64,000 nt of DNA from Cellvibrio sp. PSBB023 (GCF_002007605.1 NZ_CP019799.1:1860001-1924000); one strand, 5' to 3'; shown: positions 1 to 8,958, counted from the first letter of the stretch. Numbers and translations are program-made. The notes: generated by a model not told the origin, from the letters alone.

Positions 1-29
1 GTAGACGGAACAGTTGATTGGCTAGACAT
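1..29 (-). CDS. N-terminal fragment of a cobalamin-riboswitch-controlled gene, truncated by window edge
   Basis: Only the first nine codons and part of a tenth are inside the window (reads MSSQSTVPS). The ATG at 29 has a good Shine-Dalgarno (TGAGGA) a few bases upstream on the minus strand. It is the first start downstream of the cobalamin riboswitch at 170-340, so the product is probably a B12 or cobalt uptake or biosynthesis protein, such as a CbtB-type or BtuB-type transporter. The peptide is too short to identify a family; the assignment rests on the riboswitch alone. Confidence 0.5.
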
Positions 30-169
30 GATTTCCTCAATCCAATGGGGATGAGGGAGGGAAAGCGGAAAATAGAGGCATGGGCTACAGACACAAGCCC
101 AAAACACACACAGATTTCCACCGATGTTGCCCTCCGCGACATCGTGAACAAAAGGAGCTAGTGCTCCGG

Positions 170-340
170 GTTTGAGGCTGGTATCGGACTCATCCTGCGG
201 CATTTAAGCCGGCGTGGATTCACCGTTGCGGGGGCAGTGTCGGGATTACATCGCGCTGGTTTACGACCAGGCATGTGCACCGACTTCCCATTAACTCTGA
301 TCCCAATGCTTGCGCACTCATCAGACACCTCGGGCGCGCA
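170..340 (-). promoter_or_regulatory. Cobalamin (B12) riboswitch
   Basis: Read on the minus strand, conserved blocks of the adenosylcobalamin aptamer appear in order: an AGGTG start at 330-326, GGGAAGTCGGTG at 289-278, a CCCCCGCAACGG-type block at about 236-223, and a B12-box-like GAGTCCGATACCAGCC at 191-176. Downstream, a CGATGT/ACATCG hairpin (about 122-144) encloses a GGAGG-like stretch and may be part of the expression platform. The riboswitch faces left, away from the FecA-like receptor, and precedes the start codon at 29. High intracellular cobalamin would be expected to switch the gene off. Confidence 0.85.
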
Positions 341-438
341 AGGTAAAGGCGAGCGTCACTCAAGTCAATGAATTCCTGCTTTCTCCACACGCCTTATGAC
401 CCCAAAGCCGCCAAGATAGAAACCATTCTTTTTTCTAT

Positions 439-468
439 TTGCATTGACTTATTAAAACTCACTAGAAT
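439..468 (+). promoter_or_regulatory. Possible sigma-70 promoter of the FecA-like receptor gene
   Basis: TTGCAT at 439-444 and TAGAAT at 463-468 are separated by 18 bases, about 50 bases before the start codon. The surrounding stretch is AT-rich. No convincing Fur or Zur palindrome overlaps it, unlike the neighbouring receptors. Confidence 0.35.
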
Positions 469-517
469 CTCATGCGTAAAAATATCGTAAACAACACTAC
501 AGGTCAGGACACTTAAC

Positions 518-2638
518 ATGCCACGCGTATTCAGCTTAAGCCCCCTCGCCGCCAGTATCGCACTGGTATTCGCCGCACCCATGACTATGGCCGCTGACAC
601 ACCGAATGAGCCAAAACTCAAGGCGATGCCCACCATCCAGATTTTTGCCGCACCGGAATTATTAGAAACCACACCCGGATCCGCTGAAGTGATCGATCGC
701 AAAAAGCTCGACCAGCTACAGCCACTCAGCACTCAGGATGCGCTGCGCAAAAGCCCCGGCATCCACGCAGTCGATACTGAAGGCTATGGTTTTTACCCGC
801 GTATCACCATTCGCGGACTGGGCTCGGACATGAGTAAAGGCGTACTTTTGGTAGAAGATGGCTCCCCCATCGCCCTTGGCCCTTATACCGACCCGGCTAC
901 CTACTACAGCCCACCCATTGAGCGCATGGATAGTATTGAGGTGCTCAAAGGCAGCGGCGCGCTGCGCTATGGTCCATCGACCATCGGCGGTGCGATTAAC
1001 TACATCACCCGCAACCCAGAAGGCTTCCGCGTAAAAGCCACTGGCGGCAGCCTGGGCTACAACAGCTTGCTGGCTGAATATGGTGGTAACTGGGATAGCA
1101 CCACTGCCAGCATCAGCGCCCTGCGCAAAGAAGGTGATGGCTGGCGCGACATGCCATTTGAGGTAAACGATATTGTCGCCAAAGCAGGCACTGCTATTGG
1201 CGAGAGCCAATTTATCGGCATCAAGCTGACCCAATACAAACACGTCGCACAGCACACCTACCTCGGCCTCACCCAAAAAGAGTACGAGGAAGACTACAAA
1301 CAAAACAAAGCGAAGAATGATGAAATGCAGGTAGAGCGCACCGGCGTTGACCTGAACCATGAACTGGATCTGGGCGACGGCACCAGTATCAAAACCCTGC
1401 TTTACTGGAACAATGCCGAGCGCGATTGGTGGCGGGAAGGCCACAGCCAACCCACAACAGGTGCCAACGCGGGTTATTCCGTACTCAGCGGCCAGAGCGA
1501 TGGTCGCCTGCGTGAATTTACCGTGATGGGTATCGACAGTCGCTGGAGCCAGCCACATCAATTGTTTGGTTTGACCAACGAATTTGAACTCGGCCTGCGC
1601 CTGCACGATGAAGAAATGGAAAACCAACGCGTCCGTGGCCGTGCCGGTCAACCAGCCGATCACCGCGTTGACGTTACTATTAACAGCGCTGACTATAAAA
1701 ATGGGGTTCGCGAAGACGATACCCGCACCGCACAAGCTATTGCCCTATTTGCGCAAAACCGTTTCCACCTGAGCGACAGCTTCACTATCACTCCCGGGGT
1801 ACGGGTTGAAAAATACGAGCAAAAACGCGACATACGCGTCTGGCAATCACTCGCACCCTCTGTAGCCGAAGTGGATAACACCGAAGTAGTGCCCGGCATT
1901 GGCGCCACCTGGAAATTGAGTGCCGCTGCTACCCTGTTTGCCGGTGTGCACGAAGGATTTGCCCCTCCTCGCGTGGCGGATGCTGTGAGCAACAACGGCG
2001 ATGCGGTGGATCTGGATGCCGAGCGCAGCACCAACTTTGAACTGGGTGCACGCGGCAGTTGGGGTCAGGGCCGTTATGAAGTCACCTTCTTCCGTCTGGA
2101 CTTTGACAACCAACTGGTACAAGCCAGCCAATCGGGCGGCGCAGGCACGCAACTGGGCAACGCCGGTGAAACCCTGAATCAGGGCATTGAGTTGGGTGGC
2201 GACTGGATTATCGGCGGCGGTTTCAGCCTGGCCGGTAACTACACCTTCCTCGACGATGCCAAACTCACCAGCACCCGTATCATTGGCGGCATTGACCGCA
2301 ACGGAAACCGTTTGACCTATGCTCCCGAGCACTTGCTCAACCTGCGCCTTGTCTATGAAGCAGCTAACTGGGGCGGCAACCTGGGTGCCTCCTACGTGAG
2401 TGAGCAGTATGCTGATTTGGAAAACACCCAAGCGGGTAGCGCCAATGGCCGCACCGGTCTACTTCCCAGCTACACCGTTTGGGATGCCAATGCCTACATC
2501 AACGCAGACGACACAGTGAAATACACCCTCGCGGTACGCAACCTGAGCGATGAAAAATACATCGCCTCCCGCGCGCCCGAAGGTATTTTCCCCGGTATTG
2601 GCCGTACCCTTGAGATTGGGGTAGACATCAAGTTCTAA
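518..2638 (+). CDS. TonB-dependent outer-membrane receptor, FecA-like
   Basis: A 706-residue outer-membrane active transporter. Residues 1-26 are a signal peptide with a cleavable AMA-type end. A plug domain follows (about 40-165, including IRGLGSD and the GALRYGPSTIGGAINYITR-type block), then a 22-strand barrel ending in a C-terminal Phe. The plug and the 'GPYTDP' loop resemble the ferric-dicitrate receptor FecA. The N-terminal signalling domain of E. coli FecA is absent, so it should not drive a FecI/FecR cascade. It is transcribed alone, away from the riboswitch, and followed by two terminators. Ferric citrate or another small ferric chelate is the likely ligand, but no Fur box is evident and the substrate is an inference. 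Confidence 0.8.
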   Translation: MPRVFSLSPLAASIALVFAAPMTMAADTPNEPKLKAMPTIQIFAAPELLETTPGSAEVIDRKKLDQLQPLSTQDALRKSPGIHAVDTEGYGFYPRITIRGLGSDMSKGVLLVEDGSPIALGPYTDPATYYSPPIERMDSIEVLKGSGALRYGPSTIGGAINYITRNPEGFRVKATGGSLGYNSLLAEYGGNWDSTTASISALRKEGDGWRDMPFEVNDIVAKAGTAIGESQFIGIKLTQYKHVAQHTYLGLTQKEYEEDYKQNKAKNDEMQVERTGVDLNHELDLGDGTSIKTLLYWNNAERDWWREGHSQPTTGANAGYSVLSGQSDGRLREFTVMGIDSRWSQPHQLFGLTNEFELGLRLHDEEMENQRVRGRAGQPADHRVDVTINSADYKNGVREDDTRTAQAIALFAQNRFHLSDSFTITPGVRVEKYEQKRDIRVWQSLAPSVAEVDNTEVVPGIGATWKLSAAATLFAGVHEGFAPPRVADAVSNNGDAVDLDAERSTNFELGARGSWGQGRYEVTFFRLDFDNQLVQASQSGGAGTQLGNAGETLNQGIELGGDWIIGGGFSLAGNYTFLDDAKLTSTRIIGGIDRNGNRLTYAPEHLLNLRLVYEAANWGGNLGASYVSEQYADLENTQAGSANGRTGLLPSYTVWDANAYINADDTVKYTLAVRNLSDEKYIASRAPEGIFPGIGRTLEIGVDIKF

Positions 2639-2641
2639 CTA

Positions 2642-2672
2642 CCAAAAAGCCACCCTTGCGGTGGCTTTTTGG
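2642..2672. terminator. Rho-independent terminator, bidirectional
   Basis: A near-perfect inverted repeat (CCAAAAAGCCACC / GGTGGCTTTTTGG, loop of five) begins just after the stop codon of the FecA-like gene. The A and T tracts on both arms let it work in both directions, suiting the convergent receptor gene on the right. Confidence 0.85.
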
Positions 2673-2693
2673 TTTTTGCGCGGTGCGCGCCTT

Positions 2694-2731
2694 AAGGCAC
2701 AGCAGATTTCCTCTGAACGCTGTGCCTTTTT
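2694..2731 (+). terminator. Second terminator between convergent receptor genes
   Basis: The stem AAGGCACAGC / GCTGTGCCTT with a 15-base loop is followed by a run of T on the plus strand. It backs up the first terminator 20 bases earlier. Confidence 0.65.
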
Positions 2732-2747
2732 CGTCGCTGTTAATTCC

Positions 2748-4850
2748 TTAGTAACGCCAGGTAATAGAGCCAGTTACATTGCGCGGAGCGCCATAATTAG
2801 CCTGGCCCCATTGCGGGCTGAGAAGGTATTTTTCATCACCCAGATTATTCAGGTTCAAGGCTAAGGCCAGGTTTGTGGTCAGCTCATAACGGGCAAAGAG
2901 ATCAACCAGCGCGTAAGTACCTTGGACTTGGGTGTCGCCATAATAAATTTCATTCTGCCAATTAATGCTTGCACCCAGGCGCAACTCCGGGAGGGCTGCG
3001 AGGTTATAGGCAGTGGCCACTTTAAATTGTCGGGTTGGGATAAAGCGGCGTGTGTCATCGCCATTTTCATCCTTAACCTTGACCTGAGTGTAACCAGCAC
3101 TGATATTCAAACCAGAAAACACTTCACCAGCCAATTCCACTTCAAACCCGTCGCTGTCAAAGCCAACACCGCGATAAATGTTTAAACCGGATGCAGTATC
3201 ACGGGCAACCCATTCGCCGAAGTTGTCCTGACTGGATTCAAACATAGCCAGTGTGAGTACCGCATTACCGGCAAACACTTCCTGCTTAACACCGATTTCC
3301 GCGCTCTCTCCACGTACCGCACCCAGCGGCAACAAATCAGCATCAACCCAGGTTTGGGGGTTAAAGACTTCGCTATAGCTGGTATAGAGCATGGTGCCCG
3401 GAAGAATTTCATAGGTGATGCCTGCATAAGGAACGGTTTCCTTGTCGGATGCTACCTGCGGTGCGCCATAGCTGATCCCATCCTGCTCGATATCAACCGT
3501 GCGTGCCCCCAGAAGAACAGAAAGTGCGTCCGTGAGGCTGAGGCGAGTGGATACGTAATAAGAATCCTGCGTCTGATCAATGAGTGTAGATTGTGTCGCC
3601 GCGTCGTATACATCGAATACTGGCAGTGCTGTTTTCCCCTCGGCCCAATCTGCACCTATCGGAGCATAGTTCCATTCATTGTTATACACAGAACGACCGG
3701 TCAGTTTGATATCCGCCGTATTAATACCCGCGACCAACTCATGCTCTTGCCCCCAGAGTGAAAAAGAGCCGTTCACAAAAAGATCGACAATTTCCTCTTT
3801 ATCAGCAGCTTCGTAGAAACTGGCCTTTGCCCGCAAACCTTCTTCTGTAATCGGGTCCGGGGCGCCCGACAAGTAAAGTGATGGCCACTCACTGTCCAGG
3901 TCATTGCGCGTAAAAATGGCTTTCGCCATCCAGTTTGTGCCCAACTCTTGTTCCAACTCAACGAAGGTGCGGGTTTGCTTCACATCCTGATAAGCCCATT
4001 TCGGTGCCGTGTTGGTGGACACATCATAATCCGTCAGAGCGCCACCCTCGTAAAACAACGGCAAGGCACCGGATGAGTTTGCATCGCTATGGCTGTCATT
4101 AACGCTGTGACCCAAGGCGAATCGCGTGGTCTCCGTTATTGAGCCGTCGATAATGCCGTAGAAAACCGTCAGCTCTTTGCTGTAGCGATCCAGGTAGGAA
4201 TCCCCATCTTGCTTGGCGAGAACCAAACGCCCCTTGAGCTTGTCCGCAATGATTGGCCCGGAAATATCGCCATCTATACGGTATTGATTCCAACTACCCG
4301 CAGAGCCAGTGACCGATGCTTGCACGTTTTCCGTCGGACGTTTGCGCAAATAGTTAATGGTGGCCGAGGGATTAGCGAGGCCAGTGATCAAGCCGGTAGC
4401 GCCTTTGACGACTTCCACCTGCTCGTAAATCGCCGTGTCGTCATGGCCATGGCCCAAGCCATAAGAAAAGGGAACCCCCACCCCATCGTATTGAAAGTTA
4501 ACAATGTCAAAACCGCGCGCCGTGTAGTAAGTACGACCGGTTTCCACCTGCTCAACCGTAACGCCGGGGACCTGGGCTAACAGGGAGTTAATCTCCCGCA
4601 GGGAAAAGTCTTCAATCTGGTCACGGGAAATCACCGACACCACTTGCGGCGTTTCCAGCACCGTCAGGTTCAACTTGGTCGCGGTTTTGGTTTTCTCCGC
4701 CTCGCCATACACATAAACGGTTTCAATCTCGCCCTTACTGGAACTCTTACTTGATACTGTTGGTTGCTGATTCATTTGTGCATGGGCATTGCTGCCCCAA
4801 ACAACACCTGCAACCGACAAGGCTAAAACACCACGCGACAATTTATGCAT
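2748..4850 (-). CDS. TonB-dependent siderophore receptor (FhuE/FpvA type)
   Basis: A 700-residue outer-membrane receptor. The ATG at 4850 (MHKLSRG) gives a proper signal peptide ending at AHAQ and has GGGGAAG upstream; an earlier in-frame start would add a non-signal extension. After the signal peptide come a TonB-box-like IETVYVYG, a plug (about 50-190) with the ETPQVVSVISRDQIEDF and VVKGATGLITGLANPSATINYLRKRP-type blocks typical of hydroxamate and catecholate siderophore receptors, and a barrel ending WRY. A Fur-box-like element lies 89 bases upstream, so iron repression is likely. There is no STN domain. The exact siderophore cannot be read from the sequence; a xenosiderophore is plausible, since no biosynthesis genes are nearby. 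Confidence 0.85.
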   Translation of the reverse strand: MHKLSRGVLALSVAGVVWGSNAHAQMNQQPTVSSKSSSKGEIETVYVYGEAEKTKTATKLNLTVLETPQVVSVISRDQIEDFSLREINSLLAQVPGVTVEQVETGRTYYTARGFDIVNFQYDGVGVPFSYGLGHGHDDTAIYEQVEVVKGATGLITGLANPSATINYLRKRPTENVQASVTGSAGSWNQYRIDGDISGPIIADKLKGRLVLAKQDGDSYLDRYSKELTVFYGIIDGSITETTRFALGHSVNDSHSDANSSGALPLFYEGGALTDYDVSTNTAPKWAYQDVKQTRTFVELEQELGTNWMAKAIFTRNDLDSEWPSLYLSGAPDPITEEGLRAKASFYEAADKEEIVDLFVNGSFSLWGQEHELVAGINTADIKLTGRSVYNNEWNYAPIGADWAEGKTALPVFDVYDAATQSTLIDQTQDSYYVSTRLSLTDALSVLLGARTVDIEQDGISYGAPQVASDKETVPYAGITYEILPGTMLYTSYSEVFNPQTWVDADLLPLGAVRGESAEIGVKQEVFAGNAVLTLAMFESSQDNFGEWVARDTASGLNIYRGVGFDSDGFEVELAGEVFSGLNISAGYTQVKVKDENGDDTRRFIPTRQFKVATAYNLAALPELRLGASINWQNEIYYGDTQVQGTYALVDLFARYELTTNLALALNLNNLGDEKYLLSPQWGQANYGAPRNVTGSITWRY

Positions 4851-4938
4851 ACCCACTTCCCCAATGATCCTTGTTTCAGGCCAAACCGCCTTGAAAATAC
4901 AAGAGTGACGTTTAAATGGATGCAATCCTAATTCCGCT

Positions 4939-4957
4939 GCAAATAAGAATCAATATC
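4939..4957 (-). promoter_or_regulatory. Fur-box-like operator of the siderophore receptor
   Basis: On the minus strand the 19-mer GATATTGATTCTTATTTGC matches 13 of 19 positions of the classical Fur consensus, within an AT-rich promoter region 89 bases before the receptor start. This supports iron-dependent repression of the gene at 2748-4850. Confidence 0.6.
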
Positions 4958-5034
4958 ACAAAATTAATTATTCAGTGTCACCCAATACTGCATAGGTAAT
5001 GGTTTTATTCACGCCTTAAGTTGCCCCATCAAAT

Positions 5035-5049
5035 TGTTATAGTATAACA
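5035..5049 (+). promoter_or_regulatory. Zur box (zinc uptake operator)
   Basis: A perfect 7-1-7 palindrome, TGTTATA-G-TATAACA, lies 74 bases before the start of the ZnuD-like receptor. It matches the core of the gammaproteobacterial Zur consensus (ATGTTATAwTATAACAT) as I recall it. Zinc-loaded Zur would repress the receptor and the lipoprotein behind it. Confidence 0.8.
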
Positions 5050-5122
5050 TCACCAAAAATTTGGATGGCTTGGCGCCTGTTGCGCTTGAGTCGCAGTGCT
5101 TTCTGATGTTGGTGAGGATGTG

Positions 5123-7480
5123 ATGACGATGAAAAAATCCCTTTTGTGGCTGGCAATTGCCGCCGTAAGTGCGCCGGTGTTGGCGCAAGTAGAAGGTGTG
5201 GTGCGCGACCCGGCGGGTATGCCGATTGCCGGCGCGACAATCGAGGTGGTGGGTACCAATATCCGTACCACAGCCAATGAACGCGGTGAATTTCAACTCC
5301 CGCAGGTAACGGACAAACACGTTGAGCTGCATGTGCGTGCACCGGACTACACCCACAGAACCCTGCATGTGCATGAAGGCGACGGCCCCGTCGAACTGGT
5401 ACTCAGCAGCACCACGCTGGAAATTGTGAATGTGGTGGGCCTGCCCTGGCATGCCTCCAATATGGAGTCGGCCCAGCCAGTCAATGTGCTCAGCGGCGAT
5501 GCATTGCGTGAGCGTCAGGCATCCACGCTGGGAGAAACCCTGAAGCATGAAGTGGGTGTGCATTCCAGTTACTACGGCCCGGTTGCCAGCAGCCCGATTA
5601 TTCGCGGCCTGGAAGGCCCTCGTGTACTCGTGACTCAAAATGGCTTGGATGCTGGCGATGCTTCCCGCGTGGGCCCGGACCATGCGGTTGCAGCAGAGGC
5701 ATCCACAGCGCGCCAAATTGAAATCCTGCGCGGCCCTGCAACACTCTTCTACGGTAGCGGCGCGATTGGCGGTGTAGTGAATGTGGTGGATGACCGCGTC
5801 CCCCAATCCACGGACACTAACGGTGAATGGCGCCTGCAGCAGGATTCTGTCGCTGACGACAAATTGGTCTCTGCCAGTGGCAACACAGGTATAGGCAGCA
5901 TGGGTTTGCATTTGGATGGTTTCTGGCGCGAAGCCGATAACTACAAAATCCCCGGTGCTGCCGAAATCGAAACCGAAGAGCATGAAGCAGACCACGACGC
6001 GCAGAGCAGCAATCGCCTCGCCAATTCCTGGAGCGAAGGCAAGGGTTTTAATATCGGCGCCAGTCAGGTTATGGATGAAGGGTTTGTCGGCCTGTCCTAC
6101 GGTTTGTTGGATCGCCAGTATGGCATTCCCGGTCATGGCCACGGCGGCGATGAAGAAGTCGATGTTTATGCCGATGTCAAACAACATCGCATTCAATTTT
6201 TAAGCGAACTGAATCTGGATCACGATTTTTTCAGTGCCAGTAACACCCGCTTTGGCTTTACCGATTACGAGCACAGCGAAATCGAAAACGGTGAAGTCGG
6301 CACCACCTTCCGCAATGAAACTGCGGAAGCGCGTTGGGAATTATTCCATCACCCCATCGCAGAATGGCGCGGCGCCTTGAGCCTGCACTATAAACACAGC
6401 GACTTTGAAGCCATTGGCGAAGAAGCGTTCACCCCACCCAGCCAAACCAGAACACTTGCCCTTGGATTAATGGAAGAGCGCCACTTTGGTGATGTATTAG
6501 TGCAATTAGGTGCACGTATCGAGCAGGTAAAAATTACTGCCGATAATTTCCAGGTCGACCTTGACGAACACGATCATGCCGACGACGAACACACCGAAGA
6601 ATACCTCCGCGTGTTTTCGATAGACCATGAATCAACCCCCTTCAGCGCCTCTGCCGGTGTGGTATGGGATTTCACGCCCGGCTACAACATTGGCCTCTCC
6701 TACACCCATGCCGAACGCACACCATCGGCTGCTGAATTATTGTCCTTTGGTCCGCATATTGGCTCAGGCTTGTATGAAGTGGGAGCGCTGTTACAACTGG
6801 TAGAAGATGAAGACGGCGAATTCCATTTTGATTTGGCTCGCCACGATCTGGAATTGGAAACCTCCAACAACATCGATATTTCCCTGCGTAAATTTGAAGG
6901 CGATTTTGGTTTCATCCTCAACGCGTTTTACAACCGTATCGACAATTATTATTACCTTGCCGAAACCGGTTTAACGCGTGAGAGCGGGCATGATCACGAT
7001 CATGGCGACGAGGAAGACGCTCACGGCCACAGCAGTGAATTACCGGTATTTATTTATCAAGCACGCGATGCAGAACTCTATGGCTTTGAAACCGAATTTG
7101 TATGGCAACTGAGTGCTCCTTTCAAACTCAGCCTCACCAGCGATTACATACGCGCACAACTTGTGGATGGTGGCGATTTACCGCGCATCCCACCGCTGCG
7201 TGTTGGCGCGCGCGCGGAATATGAAACAGGTAACTGGCGCGCGGAATTAAGTGGCCAGCACTATTTTGAACAAGACAACATCGGTGCATTTGAAACCAGT
7301 ACCGACGCTTACACCCTGCTGGATGCCCAAATCAGTTACGCGCTCAATGACGGGCTAAAAATTTACCTCAAAGGCAACAACCTCACTGACGAATACGCCC
7401 GTGTACACGCCTCATTCCTCAAGGAAAAGGCCCCATTGCCCGCACGTTCATTTGCGCTGGGAATTAGCGGCAGCTTTTAA
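5123..7480 (+). CDS. TonB-dependent zinc receptor, ZnuD-like
   Basis: About 785 residues from the ATG at 5123, which sits six bases behind GAGG; the next ATG (5129) is also possible. A signal peptide ends near VLAQ. It is followed by a carboxypeptidase-regulatory-like beta-sandwich (about 20-105), a plug (about 110-240, with IIRGLEGPRVLV and an FYGSGAIGGVVNVVD-type block) and a barrel ending in SGSF. Four His/Asp/Glu-rich segments sit in barrel loops: around HEADHDAQ, GHGHGGDEE, DEHDHADDEHTEE and HDHDHGDEEDAHGH. Such loops are characteristic of ZnuD-family zinc receptors. The Zur box upstream and the His-rich lipoprotein 57 bases downstream support zinc import as its function. Confidence 0.85.
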   Translation: MTMKKSLLWLAIAAVSAPVLAQVEGVVRDPAGMPIAGATIEVVGTNIRTTANERGEFQLPQVTDKHVELHVRAPDYTHRTLHVHEGDGPVELVLSSTTLEIVNVVGLPWHASNMESAQPVNVLSGDALRERQASTLGETLKHEVGVHSSYYGPVASSPIIRGLEGPRVLVTQNGLDAGDASRVGPDHAVAAEASTARQIEILRGPATLFYGSGAIGGVVNVVDDRVPQSTDTNGEWRLQQDSVADDKLVSASGNTGIGSMGLHLDGFWREADNYKIPGAAEIETEEHEADHDAQSSNRLANSWSEGKGFNIGASQVMDEGFVGLSYGLLDRQYGIPGHGHGGDEEVDVYADVKQHRIQFLSELNLDHDFFSASNTRFGFTDYEHSEIENGEVGTTFRNETAEARWELFHHPIAEWRGALSLHYKHSDFEAIGEEAFTPPSQTRTLALGLMEERHFGDVLVQLGARIEQVKITADNFQVDLDEHDHADDEHTEEYLRVFSIDHESTPFSASAGVVWDFTPGYNIGLSYTHAERTPSAAELLSFGPHIGSGLYEVGALLQLVEDEDGEFHFDLARHDLELETSNNIDISLRKFEGDFGFILNAFYNRIDNYYYLAETGLTRESGHDHDHGDEEDAHGHSSELPVFIYQARDAELYGFETEFVWQLSAPFKLSLTSDYIRAQLVDGGDLPRIPPLRVGARAEYETGNWRAELSGQHYFEQDNIGAFETSTDAYTLLDAQISYALNDGLKIYLKGNNLTDEYARVHASFLKEKAPLPARSFALGISGSF

Positions 7481-7537
7481 TCGGCTGCCTGTTTAACAAT
7501 GAATTGAAACGAAACGCTATTGGAAAGGTAAACAACA

Positions 7538-8869
7538 ATGTTGAAGAAAAATATCCCGTTCAGTCTCACACTGATTCTTATCGCCTCACTGCTCAGCGCC
7601 TGTGGTGGTGGCGATACAAAAATTGTTGAACGCGACCCGGTACCGATTGATCACGACCATGATCACGACGATGACCACGATCATGACGATGAACTCACTC
7701 AGGGCCGCTTGTTAATCAGCGCTCAAAACCAGGCAAAAATCAGTATTTTTGATATTAAGGACAAAGCGCTGCTGGAAGAGTTTACGCTGACAGAATCCGC
7801 CAGCGCCGTTTATGCAAGCCCGTCCTATCGTTACGGTTATGTGATTCAACGCACCGCTGACCGCGTCAATGTTATTGATAGTGGACTGTCGCAAGAAGAT
7901 CACGGCGACCATAAAGATGATGTGATTGCAGCGCCCCTGTGGATGAGTTTTAGCGCCACCAATTCACGTCCGACACACTTTACCGGCAACACCACTCAAT
8001 CCGTCATTTTTTATGACGGCAATGCAGCCACCACCACAGCGGCGAGTGTTGGCGTGTATACCGAGAGTGACATTGCCAACAATACGGCGGGCACTCGCCT
8101 GGAATACACCACACACATGCACGGTGCCGCACAAGGGCGTGGTGACTATTTAATTTCCACTGTACGCGATGCTGCAACCACCAGCACCCTGCCCGACCGC
8201 GTTGCGCTATACAAAGCAAACGCCGGTTTTTTCACTGAACAAACCGTCTTTACTGAAACCTGCCCCGGTTTACATGGCAGTGCACAAAATGAAAACCAAA
8301 TCGCGTTTGGCTGTACTGACGGTGTATTGGTAATTACCCAAAATGGTGATGCCTTCACTGCTGAAAAAATTGCTAACCCTGCAAACTTTGACACAACCAA
8401 ACGTGTTGGCACACTGCTGGGAAGCGATGATGTAATGGAATTTGTCGGCATAGCCGCTGGCGAATTTTATGCAGTGAATACCAGTACCAATCAACTCACT
8501 GCGATCAACTGGATAGACGCCAATACCTCACCCGCACCGAGTGCATTAGCCTATGGCTTTGCCGATAGCGGTGAATTATTTGTGATACTGGATAGTCAAG
8601 GCTGGTTAACACTGTTAAATACCAACGACTGGTCGGTAAAAAGTCGAATCCAAGCCGTTACCAGCAACATCGCTGCACTGCCCAGTGGCAGCCGCTTTGA
8701 GCTGGCACTGACACCGGGTCACATAGCCTATGTGAGTGATCCTATCGCCAACCAAATCAAGGCCATTGATTTGGATGAAGGCACCGTAAGCACCAGCTTG
8801 CAATTGAATTTTGTACCCAACAAATTCACCTGGCTTGGCATCGCTGACCCACAGGGCAGTCATCACTGA
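7538..8869 (+). CDS. His-rich beta-propeller lipoprotein, AztD-like zinc chaperone candidate
   Basis: 443 residues. A lipoprotein signal peptide has its lipobox LSAC at residues 19-22, and a His/Asp cluster (alternating HDHD, about residues 38-51) is a likely metal-binding arm. The rest is repetitive beta sequence (blocks such as GRLLISAQNQAKISIFDI and YVSDPIANQIKAIDL) typical of a seven-bladed propeller of the kind found in the periplasmic zinc chaperone AztD. Further conserved-looking His and Cys occur (THMHGAAQG, ETCPGLHGSA). It follows the Zur-controlled receptor by 57 bases with its own AAAGGT ribosome site and ends in a strong terminator, so the two form one operon. Membrane anchoring plus zinc handover from the receptor is an inference. 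No AztABC/ZnuABC transporter is nearby. Confidence 0.7.
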   Translation: MLKKNIPFSLTLILIASLLSACGGGDTKIVERDPVPIDHDHDHDDDHDHDDELTQGRLLISAQNQAKISIFDIKDKALLEEFTLTESASAVYASPSYRYGYVIQRTADRVNVIDSGLSQEDHGDHKDDVIAAPLWMSFSATNSRPTHFTGNTTQSVIFYDGNAATTTAASVGVYTESDIANNTAGTRLEYTTHMHGAAQGRGDYLISTVRDAATTSTLPDRVALYKANAGFFTEQTVFTETCPGLHGSAQNENQIAFGCTDGVLVITQNGDAFTAEKIANPANFDTTKRVGTLLGSDDVMEFVGIAAGEFYAVNTSTNQLTAINWIDANTSPAPSALAYGFADSGELFVILDSQGWLTLLNTNDWSVKSRIQAVTSNIAALPSGSRFELALTPGHIAYVSDPIANQIKAIDLDEGTVSTSLQLNFVPNKFTWLGIADPQGSHH

Positions 8870-8907
8870 TATTGGTTAGTCAGGAGCGGGGCAAACATCC
8901 TCTCAAG

Positions 8908-8943
8908 AAAGGGTCGTCAATGATGAATTGACGACCCTTTTTT
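8908..8943 (+). terminator. Rho-independent terminator of the zinc operon
   Basis: The perfect 13-bp stem AAAGGGTCGTCAA / TTGACGACCCTTT, with a seven-base loop, is followed by TTT. Confidence 0.9.
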
Positions 8944-8958
8944 ATCGCCAATCCTTAA

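Noticed and set aside
716..1735. 339-codon open frame antisense to the FecA-like gene
   Set aside because: It is a shadow of the receptor frame with no family features.
2661..2864. 67-codon open frame after the FecA-like gene
   Set aside because: It spans two terminators and the 3' end of the convergent receptor, with no ribosome site.
5009..6196. 395-codon open frame antisense to the zinc receptor gene
   Set aside because: It lies entirely opposite a clear TonB receptor and has no ribosome site or recognisable domain; it arises from the GC-rich third-codon pattern.
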